Shown: positions 10,790 to 23,516 of the stretch, in pieces | Position numbering within the stretch: position 1 is the first letter of the stretch | How the letters are laid out: the number at the start of each line of letters is the position of its first letter | Assembly (NCBI GenBank): GCA_004835665.1 | Contig: RBKR01000003.1 | Span: forward strand, 248,001-312,000 | Direction of reading: 5' to 3' | DNA length: 64,000 nucleotides | From: Phoma sp. XZ068 | Taxonomy: Eukaryota > Ascomycota > Dothideomycetes > Pleosporales > Didymellaceae | Notes under the pieces: generated by a model | What the model saw: only the letters and a program-made list of their open reading frames with translations | Told to the model about the DNA's origin: nothing | Databases searched by the model: none | Position numbers and translations under genes: made by a program

Positions 10790-11177
10790 CTTTTCAAGTG
10801 TCTTGATACCGAAATTTTGACAGCTGGGACACAAGGCTGAAGGATTGCATCGAAGCGAGATATGGCGGGGACATTGGCTTTATCTCGAACGAACTTGTCT
10901 GACACCTTCCCAGAGGCGCAGTACATATTGCCGGCTGATAATGGTTGCAGCTGACCAGTGAATACCCTGCAGGCGGTTGTATGATTGGTCCGATGACGGC
11001 GCCATTATGCACTTTTCATTGCAGAGCGAGCTACAGTATGGGCGCATAGCCTTAGCACTCCTGTTCGCTGCCAATAATAACCAACGCAAGTGGAGCATGA
11101 GTGAACGTGGCTCGAATACTGATTGCAATGCGCTGTTCGCCAGGCATAAGCGACGATGAAGGTGACCCTGTGGTGTA
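10790..11177. other. Intergenic between two minus-strand genes
   Basis: Should contain the promoter and leader of the STAND-like gene. No other supported feature. Confidence 0.35.
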
Positions 11178-11921
11178 TTAAACTTTACTGGCTGGACCCA
11201 TATATTCCTTCTCTGCTTGTGCCAGGTAGCTGAGAGCTTGCAGGTTTGGGCCAATACAAACATCGAAAGGGCACCCATCAACAATGCGGAACCGGTATGA
11301 TTCGTATGACTTGCCCGGGCACGTGTCGCAGGTCAGGTCGATGAAATCACCAGGCGGTGACGTTGGGCTGCACCCGCTCAGTGAAAGCCCAAAACTGTCC
11401 ACAATTCTTTGCGCGATGACCGCGTCGCTTTTGGTTGCATCTATTCTCGCGAAAACGGCTGTATACTTGCCAGTAAATCTGCTGTAGAGGTGCACGTATC
11501 GTCCAGAAGGTGCCGAAATGGCTTTCTTCCTGCTTGATGCTATCCATTTAATGTCGGGTTGCTGCACGGCGCCTCGAGGGGGAGGAGATGGCTTCGATTC
11601 TTGACGCTCTGTCTTTTGAACATTGAGAATCGGACTGGCATCATCGATAGACAACACTCCGATCCGGAAACCTTTTGATATCCCGGAAGCTGCAATATGC
11701 GCAGTCAGATCGAACTGTTGGCAGTTGACGAATAGCTTATCTCTGTAAAGCCTTAGGACTACTTCAACCTTGGTACTACGCGGACGATACTCTTACATTT
11801 TCAGATAGCCGTTGTTCATTTGGAAGGCATCATCTCGAGCGATATTTCGACTAACCGAGTTTATGCCTGGCCTAATCGATCGCTCGTCGGAGATACTGGG
11901 CGAGGCGGAACGTGAAGACAT
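11178..11921 (-). CDS. Hypothetical protein, lineage-specific
   Basis: Two inferred exons, 11797-11921 and 11178-11742, with a 54-nt intron (GTAAGA donor, TTTACAG acceptor). Without splicing the same frame contains a TAA, so the intron is needed. Product 229 residues starting MSSRSASPSISDERSIRPG. The N-terminal 25 residues look disordered, the centre is hydrophobic and beta-like (KLFVNCQQFDLTAHIAASG), then comes a Pro-rich linker (SKPSPPPRGAV). The C-terminal half carries five Cys (LSGCSPTSP, LTCDTCPG, VDGCPFDVCIG). No family is recognised. It lies between the STAND-like gene and the divergent 445-residue gene. Alternative acceptors could change a few residues. Confidence 0.55.
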
Positions 11922-12501
11922 TTCTTCAGGCAGGTAGCGAGCATTTGATAGGAACAACTGTTGCAAGGGCAGAGGCTATGATAGCGATCGGGGCACAAGC
12001 TTTTGACCAGCCTTCCTGCTGACTTTGTTGGTAGCCAATCTTGGTCCTTGTGCCGATACTGAGGCTGCCGAGTGCATGACGATGGTACCCCTCTTCTGAG
12101 CACATGATACTTGCGGGCTTGAGGCAAGATTTGCCTACCTACCGGTCAAGGAAGGACGGCGTGGCGTATTGGTAGCAAGCGCAAACACTTCCTCAGCGAT
12201 TCTGGTTGAACCTGGACTAGATTGCGCCTTGCTTACCCACTTACCGGTAGGCTACACCCAGGCCACGATCCGCCTTGTCACAGTTTCGGACGGCGCACAG
12301 CATCTTCCCAATGCACCATTGTCGCATCGCTAGCTGCCGCAGTTCATGGGATCTACCAACTTGCGCGGCAACCATCAGCTGACGTTGAGAGAACCTGTTG
12401 GCTAGCGCAGGTGTTCGCAGCGACTGAACCTCGTTTGTGCGACGCGCTGGAGCAGGTCGGTCCGAAGCCTGCATCTGCGAGATCCACCTCATCTGCGCAG
12501 G
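11922..12501. other. Shared upstream region of two divergent genes
   Basis: About 580 bp between the minus-strand gene starting at 11921 and the plus-strand gene starting at 12502. Open frames here are shadows. Presumed bidirectional promoter region; no specific motif identified. Confidence 0.35.
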
Positions 12502-13922
12502 ATGGCTGAAGCCTTTACCTACGCAACACAATCAATCGCTCGTCTGCTCAACGAACAGCCAGAAAGAGCAGCGATTATTCTTGCAGGATGTTACCGCAAT
12601 TATCAGGAAGTCAGACACGAAATCGATTCGATCCTGCAATTATCGGGGCCGGTGAAATCGCAAGCTTCGCGCGCCCTTTCGAACTCAGCCATTCCGATTC
12701 CATCACATGGTTCCATACGCGGCCATAAGCATTCTTCAAGCGCACAGCCTGCTCCAACCCCACATCATCCTCGTGGGACAACGAAATCCAATGCTGCACC
12801 CACGCCGCCAGGATCATCGTCAGCGCGGTCTAGCAAAGGTTCGTCTGCTTCAGGAGAAACAATACTTCTCATCGATAATCACGACGAGGGCATTGAAATT
12901 CTTCCTGTTGTCCTTCGAAAAAATGCTTCTGTCGAATTCAGCCTGATACGGGAGGATATTGTTCACGAGCGGATGATGGGCGCTGAGCCGGAAGAAGATC
13001 GCCACTATATGATTGTACTTCCAGAGATAGCTGTACCTCCAGGAGTTTGTGCCGAGATTCGCATATCTGAATCAGTGTGGCTGACCTGGCGTCGACACAA
13101 TTCCGAGAGAACCCACAGAACCAAATTCTTCCTGGTGCCTGGACATGTCCTTAGCACGGACATCCTCCTCGGCTACAATGATTCTGGCGAAGGCAATCCA
13201 GGTGTGTATGCACGCTGATGGTGTAACCTTACCGACCCACTCGACTGACCAGATGCGCGCAAACCTCAGGCTCCCCTAATGCAGGTCCTGCACCGCATCC
13301 ACATCGACAAGGCTACCGTGACACTGATTATCGGCAAGATATGCAGTCCCCTACTGTAGTGTCACTTTCTTTCCACCGGTCTCAGAACGAGCCCGGACCC
13401 TATCAGTCACAAACACGGCATCAGTTCAGCCAACACCCGATGGAGGGCTATCAGTTTCATCAAGCACAGCATGGCTTGAACGAAGGGAAACAACAGCCAA
13501 TGCACCCTCCACCAGTGCCTACGAGCCGTAATACGCGCTCAACGCAGAAAGGCCACACCAGATCGAGTCCGCCTCCTGTCCAAATCCCCAGCAATGATTC
13601 CGAGACGCCTAATAGAAAATTGAGATTGAGTCTCAAGTGGGACACGACCCCAGTAAACCTATGGCTGGATCTCGACAGCTCTGCCGAAGTATTCTTCCAG
13701 ACACTCCGGGACGTCACCAAGCGCCGACAAGTCCACAACTGGAACTCATGGGTGATATGGCTCAAGACCGAGCCGCAAGCACCCGACGATTCAGCCTACC
13801 GCCTCACGCTCGGCGAAGACCTGGATGCCGACTGGGATATAACCGTCGACTGGTTGAAACAGAACAAAAGGGACAAACCACCGCATATTTGTGGATCATT
13901 TGAATTTGAGGAGGGAGGGTGA
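12502..13922 (+). CDS. Hypothetical protein, 445 aa, same neighbourhood as STAND-like gene
   Basis: Two inferred exons, 12502-13201 and 13285-13922, with an 83-nt GT-AG intron (GTGTGT...ATGCAG) joined in phase 1. Product starts MAEAFTYATQSIARLLNEQ; the first four residues match the STAND-like neighbour. Residues 1-50 are helical, 50-115 are Ser/Pro/Gly-rich and disordered, 115-230 are beta-rich (ETILLIDNHDEGIEILPVV, WLTWRRHNSERTHRTKFFL). A second low-complexity Pro/Gln region follows, then a conserved-looking C-terminal module (KLRLSLKWDTTPVNLWLDLD, AEVFFQTLRDVTKRR). No known domain is recognised. Such genes are typical of the accessory gene content around Starships and NLR-like loci; that is inference. 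Confidence 0.6.
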
Positions 13923-14589
13923 TGCGTCCCATGCAACGATGAGCCTCTCAGACCACGCAGGCCCGGTGTATTCGAGCCAGTGCATGAATGTACAGAGTCC
14001 ATTACTCGATTTCGGGAACGGTGTCGTCACACGGGAATAAAATCAGGATAAGTGGTACGTGGGCTCTTAATCAACTTCCAGGCAAGTATTGTATTACTGA
14101 CACGTGACTTTAGGACAAAAAGCACAGACAGAATCACAACGATACGCCGTTTTCCAAGACGGCACTATCATGTATAATCCACAGCATCGTGGACAACCAC
14201 GCACTCTAGACTACCATCCTTGACGGCTACCCGTCACGCTCTATACTAAAGGATCTTAGCACCTCTGCTAAGCATACTTCTACACCCAGCATCCACACCT
14301 CACAACACCAGCGCATGGCACAACATTTACCCAGACTAAGCCATCAGTTTACTGAAGTCGGCTCTTCTTCCTTCTACTAAAATGCGTATACATTACCATC
14401 ACGATACTATCGAGCAGAGCGTTGGATCCAGCGTCTATGGCTTGTGTGTAGGCTAGTTAATAGAAAAGCAATGGTTTTGTGGATGGCTGGTGCTGTTCAG
14501 AGGGGTATCGATTACTTTTACGTTTTTCTACTTGCTTTACGCTTTTCCGTGCTCTACAGGTTTGATGTCATGAGACATGCAGGTGCCGA
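13923..14589. other. Intergenic between convergent genes
   Basis: Holds the 3' ends of the 445-residue gene and of jip5. No further feature seen. Confidence 0.35.
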
Positions 14590-15890
14590 CTAATCCAAGC
14601 CAGAGAACTGCAGAATACCATGGCCACGCTGCTGCCTGCCCTTGTTCTTCTTCCGCTTCTTGCGCTTGCTCTGCTGCTCCTCGTCGCTGCTGGAGTCGAC
14701 CTCGTCGTCAGAATCTTTGTCTGAGTCGCTCTCGTGGTCACGCTTCGCGCCGGTTTCTTCCTCTTCTTCCTCGTCCTCCTCTTCTTCAGCGGCACCCACG
14801 GCGCCCTTCTCGCCCCACACCTTGACTGTGCGCCCGCCGCCGCTGATCATGCGGCCGGTGACGTCGAAGCCGAGGCCAATAACGCCTTCCTGTGCGAGCT
14901 CGTCGTGCTTCAGCTCGGCAATGACCTTGTTCTGGCCGATGCGGACAAAGCGCAAATCGCCGTTGCCGAGACCCACAGCAGCGATCTTACCGCCGGGTCC
15001 TACGCCCGCAGGCAGCAGTGCCAGTGCGTCCAGGCTCTCGCCGCCGCCCTTGGAGCGGTCGACGGTGATGCGCTCGTCCTGGTCGTCCCACACGCCGCGC
15101 TCCCAGAGGGTCAGTACGCCGTTGCCGCCGCCGACCAGCACCTTTTCGCCGACGTTGGAACCCTTCTTGGACAGCCCGGAGACGATAATCGAGCTGAGCA
15201 GCTCCTCCTCCTGGTCCTCAGAGCGCACCATGACGCCGCGGCGCAGGTCGGTGACGGCCAGGGTGCTGCCGCCGGTGGTGACCCATTGCTTGCTGAAGCC
15301 GCTGGTGCTGGCCTCGGACGGCGGCAGCGGGGTGAGCGAGGAGATGTAGTCGTCGTGTGGGCGGTGGGTGGCCTGCGGCTTGGGCGACTGCTTGGTGCCG
15401 ATGTCGCGGATGTCGTAGATGTGCAGGGCCGACGAGTCGGTGGCGAGGATGAGCGACTGCGGGGAGAGGGCGTGGACGAGCGTGGGGGCGTCAATGCCGC
15501 CAGACCTACATGATCAGTATATGTGCAGAGCGTGGGTGTGTGCAATGCCTACGGGTCGAGGGGGACGGCAATCTTGGCTGTGACCTGCCCGGTGGTCGAG
15601 TCTGCGACCTTCACAATGCCGTCGGTGCCGGCTGAATACAATTGCAGGCCGTCGACGCTGAAGCCCAGCGTGCGGCAGCTGCCCTTGTGGCGCCGCGTCT
15701 TCCACACCGTGTCGATGTGGCCGAACCCGCTTGTCGACGCCAGCGTCGCCCCATTATCGCTGTCGCCCGGCAGCCGGTATGTCTGCACGTGACCCGAGGC
15801 GAGGCCTACGGCGACAATGGGCTCCTCCGGGTGGATGGCCTGCGCGAACAGGTCGTAGTCGAGCGGGATAGCGCACACATTCTCGAACAT
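14590..15890 (-). CDS. jip5: WD repeat protein JIP5 (WDR55 homolog)
   Basis: Two exons, 15553-15890 and 14590-15505, joined over a 47-nt intron (15506-15552) in phase 2, giving 417 residues. WD40 beta-propeller protein; yeast Jip5 and animal WDR55 act in nucleolar 60S ribosomal-subunit biogenesis (family knowledge). The N terminus (MFENVCAIPLDYDLFAQAIH) and repeats such as GLASGHVQTYRLPG, SAGTDGIVKVADSTTG and GGGNGVLTLWERG are seen in order. The tail is acidic (long Glu run at about residues 350-365) and then Lys/Arg-rich (KRKKRKKNKGRQQRGH), ending HGILQFSGLD, the usual JIP5 pattern. Length matches the family. Expected nuclear/nucleolar. GC-rich with strong codon bias, unlike the accessory genes to its left. 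Confidence 0.88.
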
Positions 15891-16450
15891 GGTGTCGTGG
15901 GCTTGGTGCTGAGCTCACCAGCAACTTTTCTGCGGGCCGTTTTTGCGCACGGCAGGTCGAGCCGAGCGGCCTTGGCAGCACCTCACCTTGACCGCGTTGC
16001 CATTGCTCTCATGCCTTGATATTTTGCTTGACATGTTTTCTTTCTCTGTCTCTGCTTGAACGTGTCATGTCCTTCTCTGCTCCGTGAACCGGGTTGCTGG
16101 GCACCGGCTGCTCCCATTCCAATCACACCCTCCTAACAGACCACGCATCCCGGCATCAACAAATTGCTTCCACCAACAATGCATACCAGCAAACGATAGC
16201 TCAACCACTACCCACCAAACGATAACTTAAGATGGCCCTGCAGGACCGCCATGTGGGTGCGATCCCGTGAAGGGCATCATCTCCGGATCACGTTTTCTAG
16301 TGATTGGCTGTCAGCCTCGCCTGCCCTCGGACGACATCCTCGCCAACGGCTGTACAGACGGAGAAATCGCAACAACTGACATCGTGCATCTTCATAAATA
16401 AGCCCATATAGCCATGGCGTTTCGTTTCATCGTCCTACACCACAGCCAAC
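15891..16450. other. Divergent promoter region jip5 / phosphatase
   Basis: 560 bp between divergent starts. A CCAAT element lies near 16119 and an AT-rich TATA-like element (cataaataag) about 55 bp before the phosphatase ATG. Confidence 0.35.
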
Positions 16451-17582
16451 ATGATTGCGTCATCGCTGCTCTACGGCCTCCTGGCCGCTGCCTCCATGGT
16501 CGATGCCGTCTCGCAGAAGAAGCAGATCAAGTATGAGGTCGTCACTGGTGTCTTCCAGCAAGACGACAACAGCACAGATCCCAGCTCGTTCAACTTCATC
16601 ACCTCCAACTTCGGCCTCATCAACCGCACGTACCCCAGCGACCCCAAGAGCCCGGACAGCAAGTACGCAACCCAATGGCAGCGTCTGGCCAAGTACATCA
16701 AGTACCTGAACAAGGAGAAGAAGACGCGCTACTCCCTGCTGTTCCTCGGCCGCCACGGCGAAGGCTTCCACAACGCCGCTGAGTCCTACTTCGGCACCCC
16801 CGCGTGGAACTGCTACTGGTCTGAACTCGACGGCAACAGCACCGTCACCTGGGCCGACGCAAAGCTCACCCAAACCGGCATCAAGCAAGCCCAAGACGTA
16901 AACGCCTTCTGGACGCACCTCATCAACGATGAAAAAATCACGCCCCCGGAGTCCTACTACACCAGCCCTCTCTACCGCTGCCTCGACACCGCAAAGCTAA
17001 ACTTCGCTTCGCTGCCGCTCCCCAAGAAGTCCCCGTTTATCCCCACCGTCAAGGAATTCCTGCGCGAGGGTATCAGCGCACACACCTGCGACCGCCGCAG
17101 CACAAGGTCCTACATCCACGAGAACTTCCCCACTTACAAATTCGAAAAGGGCTTCCCCGAGCACGACCCCTACTGGAAGGAACTCACCGCCGAGCCCTCG
17201 GCCGCGCAGGACATCCGATCAAAGGCCGTGCTGGACGATATTTTTAGCAGCGATGATAGCACGTTTATTTCTATTACCTCCCATTCGGGTGAGATCAGCA
17301 GTTTGCTTCGCGGTACGTCTCCCCCATCTCCAATTATCCCTAATATTCCAAAACGATATACGACGAAAGGGAAATGAAGTGCAGTTGTACTAACGCAAGA
17401 CAGTCCTCGGCCACCGCACCTTCAGACTCGCAACAGGCGCCGCCATCCCCGTGCTAGTCAAGCAGACGAATATCACAGGTGAACCGGCGTCCACGACCAT
17501 CCCGTGGAACGCGCAGAAGACATGTGCCGTGCCCCCGACAATTAGGGATTCGAGCTGTAATGACTGTTCGTGCTGTTTGTAA
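16451..17582 (+). CDS. Secreted histidine-phosphatase (phosphoglycerate mutase-like) protein
   Basis: Two exons, 16451-17312 and 17404-17582, with a 91-nt GT-AG intron, giving 346 residues. A signal peptide is evident (MIASSLLYGLLAAASMVDA). The branch-1 histidine phosphatase signature is LFLGRHGEGFHNAAE near residue 100, where the His of RHG is the phospho-acceptor. Downstream, a conserved Tyr/Arg segment (YYTSPLYRCLDTA) and a second catalytic His in TSHSGEISSLLR complete the active site. This is the PMU1-like fungal group, phosphatases of unclear substrate rather than glycolytic mutases. The C terminus is Cys-rich (SSCNDCSCCL). Probably secreted. Divergent from jip5. Confidence 0.85.
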
Positions 17583-20500
17583 GCATCGAAAGAAGGAAAC
17601 GAAGAAGGGGGTTTGGCATTTTATGTATGTAATGTAAACTTAATGTACGAGACATTTGATCGTGATTCTTTAACTGCGTGACTGCGTGCAAGCAGCGCTA
17701 TCTTCCTACTTCTTCCTCTGCGTCCACGTCCTTGTCAGCCCAAACAGAAATAAACACCCATTCCCAACTTATCACAACCCCAACGCTAAGAAAACCATTT
17801 GTGAAGCAAATTGCATGCTCTTCAACAATCGCAGCATGCCTTAACACTGCTACTAATTAGTAGATTCGTAGTCAGGTTCACTGCCATGTACGTCTTCAAG
17901 GCGTAGCCAGCACTACCACTAGCTTTAGGATATGGATATACAGAGGCCTGGATACAGGTATACGACGACTGAAGAGCAAGGAAATTGTTCGGTTTGAAGG
18001 GATAGGGGAAGACGGGAAAAGATGCAGTGAGAGGGATAGAGATGTATAAGGTATGGAAGATTAAAACTTACAAATGTAACTTTTGTAAGAACATTGTAAC
18101 ATAGTAGTAAGCGCTAGAGAGGTTAGCGCTACAGAAGCAAGCGCCGCAAAGTAAAGCAAGCTACGAAGCTAGCAGACTATGTGTAAGTTGGGTAATAAGG
18201 GGTTACGCAGTATAGATTCTGTGTACTCTGCTTGATAGGCTTAATAGATTAAGTTAATAACTGCAAGGTCAGACGCGGAGACCGCGGTGTGAAGTACGTG
18301 GAATAGTACTATAGTCTGTACATTCTACACATTCCATATCTTGTATTTTACATGTTGGGATTAAATTGAGATAGTATAGTTACACTTACAAATATAAGTT
18401 CCTAGCTTTGAGCTGATTCTTACACAGTGTTTCTAGTTTTATATTGATATCGATTCAGTCCGCACGGGTGTAAAGGGACTGTGTGTTAACTATTTGCGGA
18501 TGTTCGTAATAGAAGCGAGGAAGAGTGTGGCGCGCCGTTAGTACGATTGTCTGGTTACTCGAAATCGCAAGGAAGGTACACTTAGTATTAAAATAGCCAA
18601 CAACGTACAGCTCTTTGTCTTGATCCGGGGCATAAACAGTAGAAGGTCCGTGAGGCTTGACATGAAAGTAAACTACCGTGGTATTTAGTCAGCAGTAAAT
18701 GTGGAAGCGTAGTATGTATTATGGCGTGCTGGCTTTTGACTACGGGGTGTGAGAACATGAGAACATATTGAACCCATCGTTCTGCTACGTTTGTGAATTC
18801 GTTCATTTCAGTATCTATAGGAAGAAAGTACTACTGCCTTAAAGGGCAGTTTAGCTTTGTAGAAGTACAGGTAGAAGTAGAAGTAGAATGAGAAAACTAA
18901 AAGCTTAAAGGCTCAAGCCAAAGCATAAGTAGGGAGCAGAGCATGTTTAGAACTTTCCATACAGAACAGGCAGATTGCAGTGTCAAAATTTTACAATCAT
19001 GGAATAGATTGGAGATTAACTGCGCAACTAAATCCAAGGAAAAGCTGACACTTTCAGGTTCCTTAATATATATAAAAATTAGGGTTTCGTGTCAATGGGT
19101 GTAGACATAGAGGCAAAGATAATCCGCTACATCCAGAACTTGTAGTGGTTATATATGCAATATGTACTAGAAAATCTAGTTAAAACATTGCCGTTTACTA
19201 CTAACAGCTCTGGTATCAAAGACAGAAAATACTACAATGACTTAGACTCTTTACCTGAAATTACATCTATTTTATAGCATGTCGCACTCTAAATGTCCTG
19301 TTCACCCAGTTTTAGCACTAGTTTCGTGATTGCTACTGGTGATTATCATAATTAGTGTTTTGCGACTGCATTATACTATTGCGTCCCTCAGACCTAATTA
19401 AGTGTCACCTTCGTGAACAGAAATATAGTTGAGGTCTTACGCTCTACACTTTTAAGATTATTAAACGTAGATGTTGTATGGTGTGCACAGTGAGCGACAG
19501 CATGGCAGAGCGCCATCTCGACGTCATGAAGGACAACGTCAAGCAGGGTTCTGCAGCTAAAGCGGTTCACGTGGAATTGGTAAAAGCTTCTAATTCGACA
19601 CAGCTGAATTTTCATTCCTGAAGATGCTACTTACGACAAGATTTGCGCAGCTAGTACGGTGAGAGAATTTGGTTCTAGATAGGATCAAGGGGCCGCTACA
19701 TTGATTGCTCGGCGAAGATGCCGATATCATGGTGTGGAGTCTTGCACCTGCTGAATGTAGCAACAATAATGAGCGTACTTCAACTGAGACTGATTTACCA
19801 TGTAGAGGACAGACGTTCTCTCAGAACTAAGAAGTGTCAGTACAAGCAGTTCTGTGGTCAAGAAAGCGGCCCACCGTTTGAGTGCGCACTGAACGTTTGT
19901 CAGGAGAGACAAGGGCGGACACATCGACCAAGCGCTGCAGGCACACTGCGGGCTCCATTTGCGGTTTTCATAGCCCCAGTTCAAAATTCCCTCGGCCAGG
20001 CACTACAGCGTTGTGCCGTCCTCCTACGGGGCAGTTTCATTCACATGTCTCTCGAGTTGGTGCGATCACGCTGCTCCGCATATGCTGGTCGCAAGGCCAC
20101 CCGTGGACGGTCGGCAAACAAACTCTACCCCGAAAATTTGCTCACTGCGCTGCCTGCCGAGAGCAGACCATTACACATGGGTCATCCGACAACATAGACG
20201 AGGCACTGTATCGTAGCGTACATCATCTACTAGCGGCGTCCATTCAACAGCGTGAATGAGAAAGTAAGTGAGCTGATCTCTGCTTCACCGTTACAGCGTG
20301 CCTAGAGCTTTGCATGCAAGACAAATCAAGTTTCTCACTCTTGTTGTTTTAGATAAAATGCAACATGCATTACTCGCCAAGTTTCCATAGTAGTCACTTA
20401 GATGTTGTAAACTGTCTTAACCCTTGTAGACAAGTTACAGTTTGGCGGTGGAGGACCCCGACGACTGCCGATTTGCCCCAACTGCCGAAGCATTTTCCAA

Positions 20501-23500
20501 GCCTTTAAGGTGTGATCAGGGCGATGCTGTGATATAAGCAGGGCTGGAAGTAAGATCTGCCATCGAAACACTATCTGTCTGCGGAGCCGTGTTTGAACTG
20601 TATAGACTCGGCAAATAGTCGGACTGATCGAAGGTGGAGGAGAGGTTGCGTGGAGAAAGTTCAGCTAGGGCCAAAGAAGAAAGCAGGATGTTGGCAGAAT
20701 GACACGCATCGTCGCGGATATACACGTACTTACTCGTTCGGCAGTCAGGGACAGAAATGCGAAACGCAGTCTTGCAGATATCAGGGCCTAACAAAATCGA
20801 TGTAGGTCGCGCATTCAAACCTAAAACATGTCTCGGCAGGCGTCGGCAGATGTGGCAGCTCGTGGCTAACGTGCCGGGGCCGTTTGTAAACATGCAGTTC
20901 GAACGGTCGGAATGTTTGACGACGGTCTAACCTAGACGCGGTGAAACGGGCAGGTGAGAGTGCTGCATGTGATGCGCGCAGGGTTCTGCAGGATCTCAGC
21001 CGATCAGGGTCGCATGCAGTTGCCAATGGCGCTATTACCCCGGTATTCGATAGCTCGTCCCCAGGTACTTATATGGTACTATGAACAGGGAAATGCAGTA
21101 TGAACGGGTGATACCGCGTTCCAAATTTTCTTGTCTCCTGAGAACAGATTCTTGAATGAAGTGCTTGGTCAATTCCGCGAAATACCTTCAGCAAGCTGGT
21201 CGTGAAGTAACGCAAAATTGCCTCCAGCTTGAGTGCCGTGCGTCGTGGACAAAGCAGAGGTCGCACATAGGCAGTGCTCCAATACGGTAATCAAGCGTGA
21301 GCAGCCGTGGCGATCGACACGTGCTGCCAGAGCAATCTGATCTCCTGAAGCTGCTCCGTGGTGCAAGTGCTTACCTGTTCACTGACTTGGACGACGGAAT
21401 CATATCGCCGACCTCTATCAGAGCGTCAAGGTGATCTCTAGCCAAAGCATTGGTCTTTTTTCGACAAAAGTAGAAAAAGAGTATTGTGATGCGACATGGG
21501 GTTGTGCAGGTAATATGCTCGTGATAGTAAACTGTGATCGGCGTGGCGAGCTCGTATGATGAAACAAGCAACAATCAGGACATATCGTTAACCACAATTG
21601 CCGACATGCCGAGCGATGCTTGTGAAAAAGTGAGGGGTAAGCGCAGTTGAAAACATGGTCGCTGATGAGGCGGCTGAAACAGATGAGGTGGCGTAGATTT
21701 TGGTTGAAACAAATGAGTCCACGGCCGAGGTTGCGAACAAGCATTTACACGCGGGATGCAGAATGTGGAGAGCGCCGCAGATTCGCTCTGCGCTGCGAAC
21801 GGAGGAAGCTCCGGGGCTCCAATGATTGCTGGCATACGGGCCGGCATGAACCGCACGCAGGAACCACAACGTCAGCTCTGTCATGCGATGCTGCCTTATG
21901 AGCGCAGAAAGAGACGTCTGCGCCGCTGAAGTGTGTCTGACTGTCAGAAGCAGGCAGTCATTCAAGCGTACTGCGAAATTGTGCGTTTTATGCCGCGGAG
22001 AATCAGCAACTAGGCAATCTTTGAAGTTCTGCTCGATTATCGATGGGAGCTGGCCTTGCAGTCCCACGCACTCCACTGTTTGTATCTTCACTCCACAAAT
22101 TGTAATCGTATTCGACGTCATCTGTATCATAGGGTGTTGGCGGCGCTCGGCAGACGCAAAAAGATCGCCGCTTTCTTCGTCGGCAAACCCCGACTTCGCG
22201 CATTGATCGAGCAAACATGATGCACTACGGACAAGTGCGAATGCTATGTACACTCCAAACAAATGCCGTAAGGCCAAACCTGAATCATGAAACGTTGGTT
22301 GACCTACGTACTTCAAAAATATGCTGAGGGCCAGATCCGGCGGTCTGCGCGCTGGAACACCTTAATACAGACGGCCTTGTAATAGTGGTAGAGCCATTGC
22401 CTCATGAAGTGGGGTGAGGTGCTAGCGTCTTTGCAAACATCGCAGGCCGCCTAGTCTCACGATCGACTTGGTGCCTTAGGCCATTTATTAAAGTTTGTGT
22501 ATGACATGTTTCATGGTTGGCAGTAGCTTGTAGTTGCGGTCTGGGTTGAAAACGCAGCTGTCGTTGGGCTGCGTGGCGTGTTTGCTGTATATTCATATAG
22601 TACATTATGGCTATCCCAGCGATAGACACGTCAAAGGGGTAGATTGCCGGAGAAAAAACGTTCGGAGACATCCAGCAATCTTATACTGGGATTATTGGGG
22701 CGAGGATGCACAGCGAAGAAGAGGTTAATGATCACTGCAAAAGTTCCGAGGTCTTGGATGACATGAAACTGCTACGCATCGACGAGGGCGACCTCAAAGT
22801 CGATTTCGATGTGTAAATGGCGAATCTGGGAAGTGGCTGTTTCTCGCAGCGGGCTGAAAATGTGTAAGCGAACGAACGGGTGATGAGCGCTAGTGCACCT
22901 TCCAGACTTTTAGTCGCTTTTGCGTCAGGTTAGCACGTGGAGCCGTAAGCTCCACTAGAGCCAGCTTCCGTGCCTTCTCCTAGCGCACTCCCATTCTGGG
23001 TGGCTCGACCGTTTCTCCCGCGGCTAGCGAGGTTTGAGTTTGGCTGCATGAATCCGCCTGCATCCCGCGTACCTTTGCCCTGCCGTGTGCCTTGCAGCTA
23101 CACGAAGCCTCGGCCACTGAGCATGTCACCGCCCGCCACTCCGGGGGTTCTGAATGGCTTTTCGAGCAGTGAATGTCAGCGACGGAACATCCTAGCCTCA
23201 TGCAAATGCAAGAGTGCCGTAGCTTCTGGGATTTTGGCAGGAGACATGTCCCCAAAACTGGTTCCATGCTCATCGGTAGGGATACACGGATGAGACCCTT
23301 TTTGGGGTAGATGCTGGTCCCTGAAACGGCCGGGTCTTTGCATGTCCAGGAACCATTGATAGACCCACTCACGTGGCGAGTCGCAGAGGGCCTCGGTCAA
23401 GGTCCACCTTTGTCGGGATATAGAATTGACCTGGCCCCTTTGGTGAACGGATCAGGCTCCGGGGTTTTCCTCATCTTCAACGTCCATGTGAAAGGCAGCC

Positions 23501-23516
23501 TCCACCGGACAACAAC
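17583..23516. other. 6-kb gene-poor region
   Basis: No gene can be supported. 17.9-19.7 kb is AT-rich with short inverted repeats and a GTAGAA-type microsatellite around 18860-18890. 19.7-22.4 kb has several medium frames on both strands without ATG-start continuity, domains or good splice structure. 22.9-23.5 kb is GC-richer and includes the promoter of the rhodopsin-like gene. It could hold old, mutated transposon remnants, but no transposase is recognisable. Confidence 0.4.
18067..18129. repeat. Short inverted repeats in AT-rich DNA
   Basis: Two hairpin-capable sequences lie close together: ttacaaatgtaacttttgtaa, read as TTACAAA with TTTGTAA, and AGCGCTA spaced by about 7 nt from TAGCGCT. 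Such clusters are common in decayed MITE-like DNA, but no full element is visible. Confidence 0.3.

Noticed and set aside
11743..11796. In-frame TAA first read as a nonsense mutation
   Set aside because: A good GTAAGA...TTTACAG intron of 54 nt removes it and keeps frame.
14642..15545. Long open frames on the plus strand and a second minus frame opposite jip5
   Set aside because: Shadows of a GC-rich gene: Ser/Pro or Ala/Val-rich low-complexity translations, while the jip5 frame has recognisable WD repeats.
20516..20893. Minus-strand frame with two Cys near the start
   Set aside because: No complete zinc cluster or extendable exon structure found.
21588..22316. 242-codon minus-strand frame
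   Set aside because: No domain, no hydrophobic pattern, overlapping frames on the other strand; not supported as a gene.
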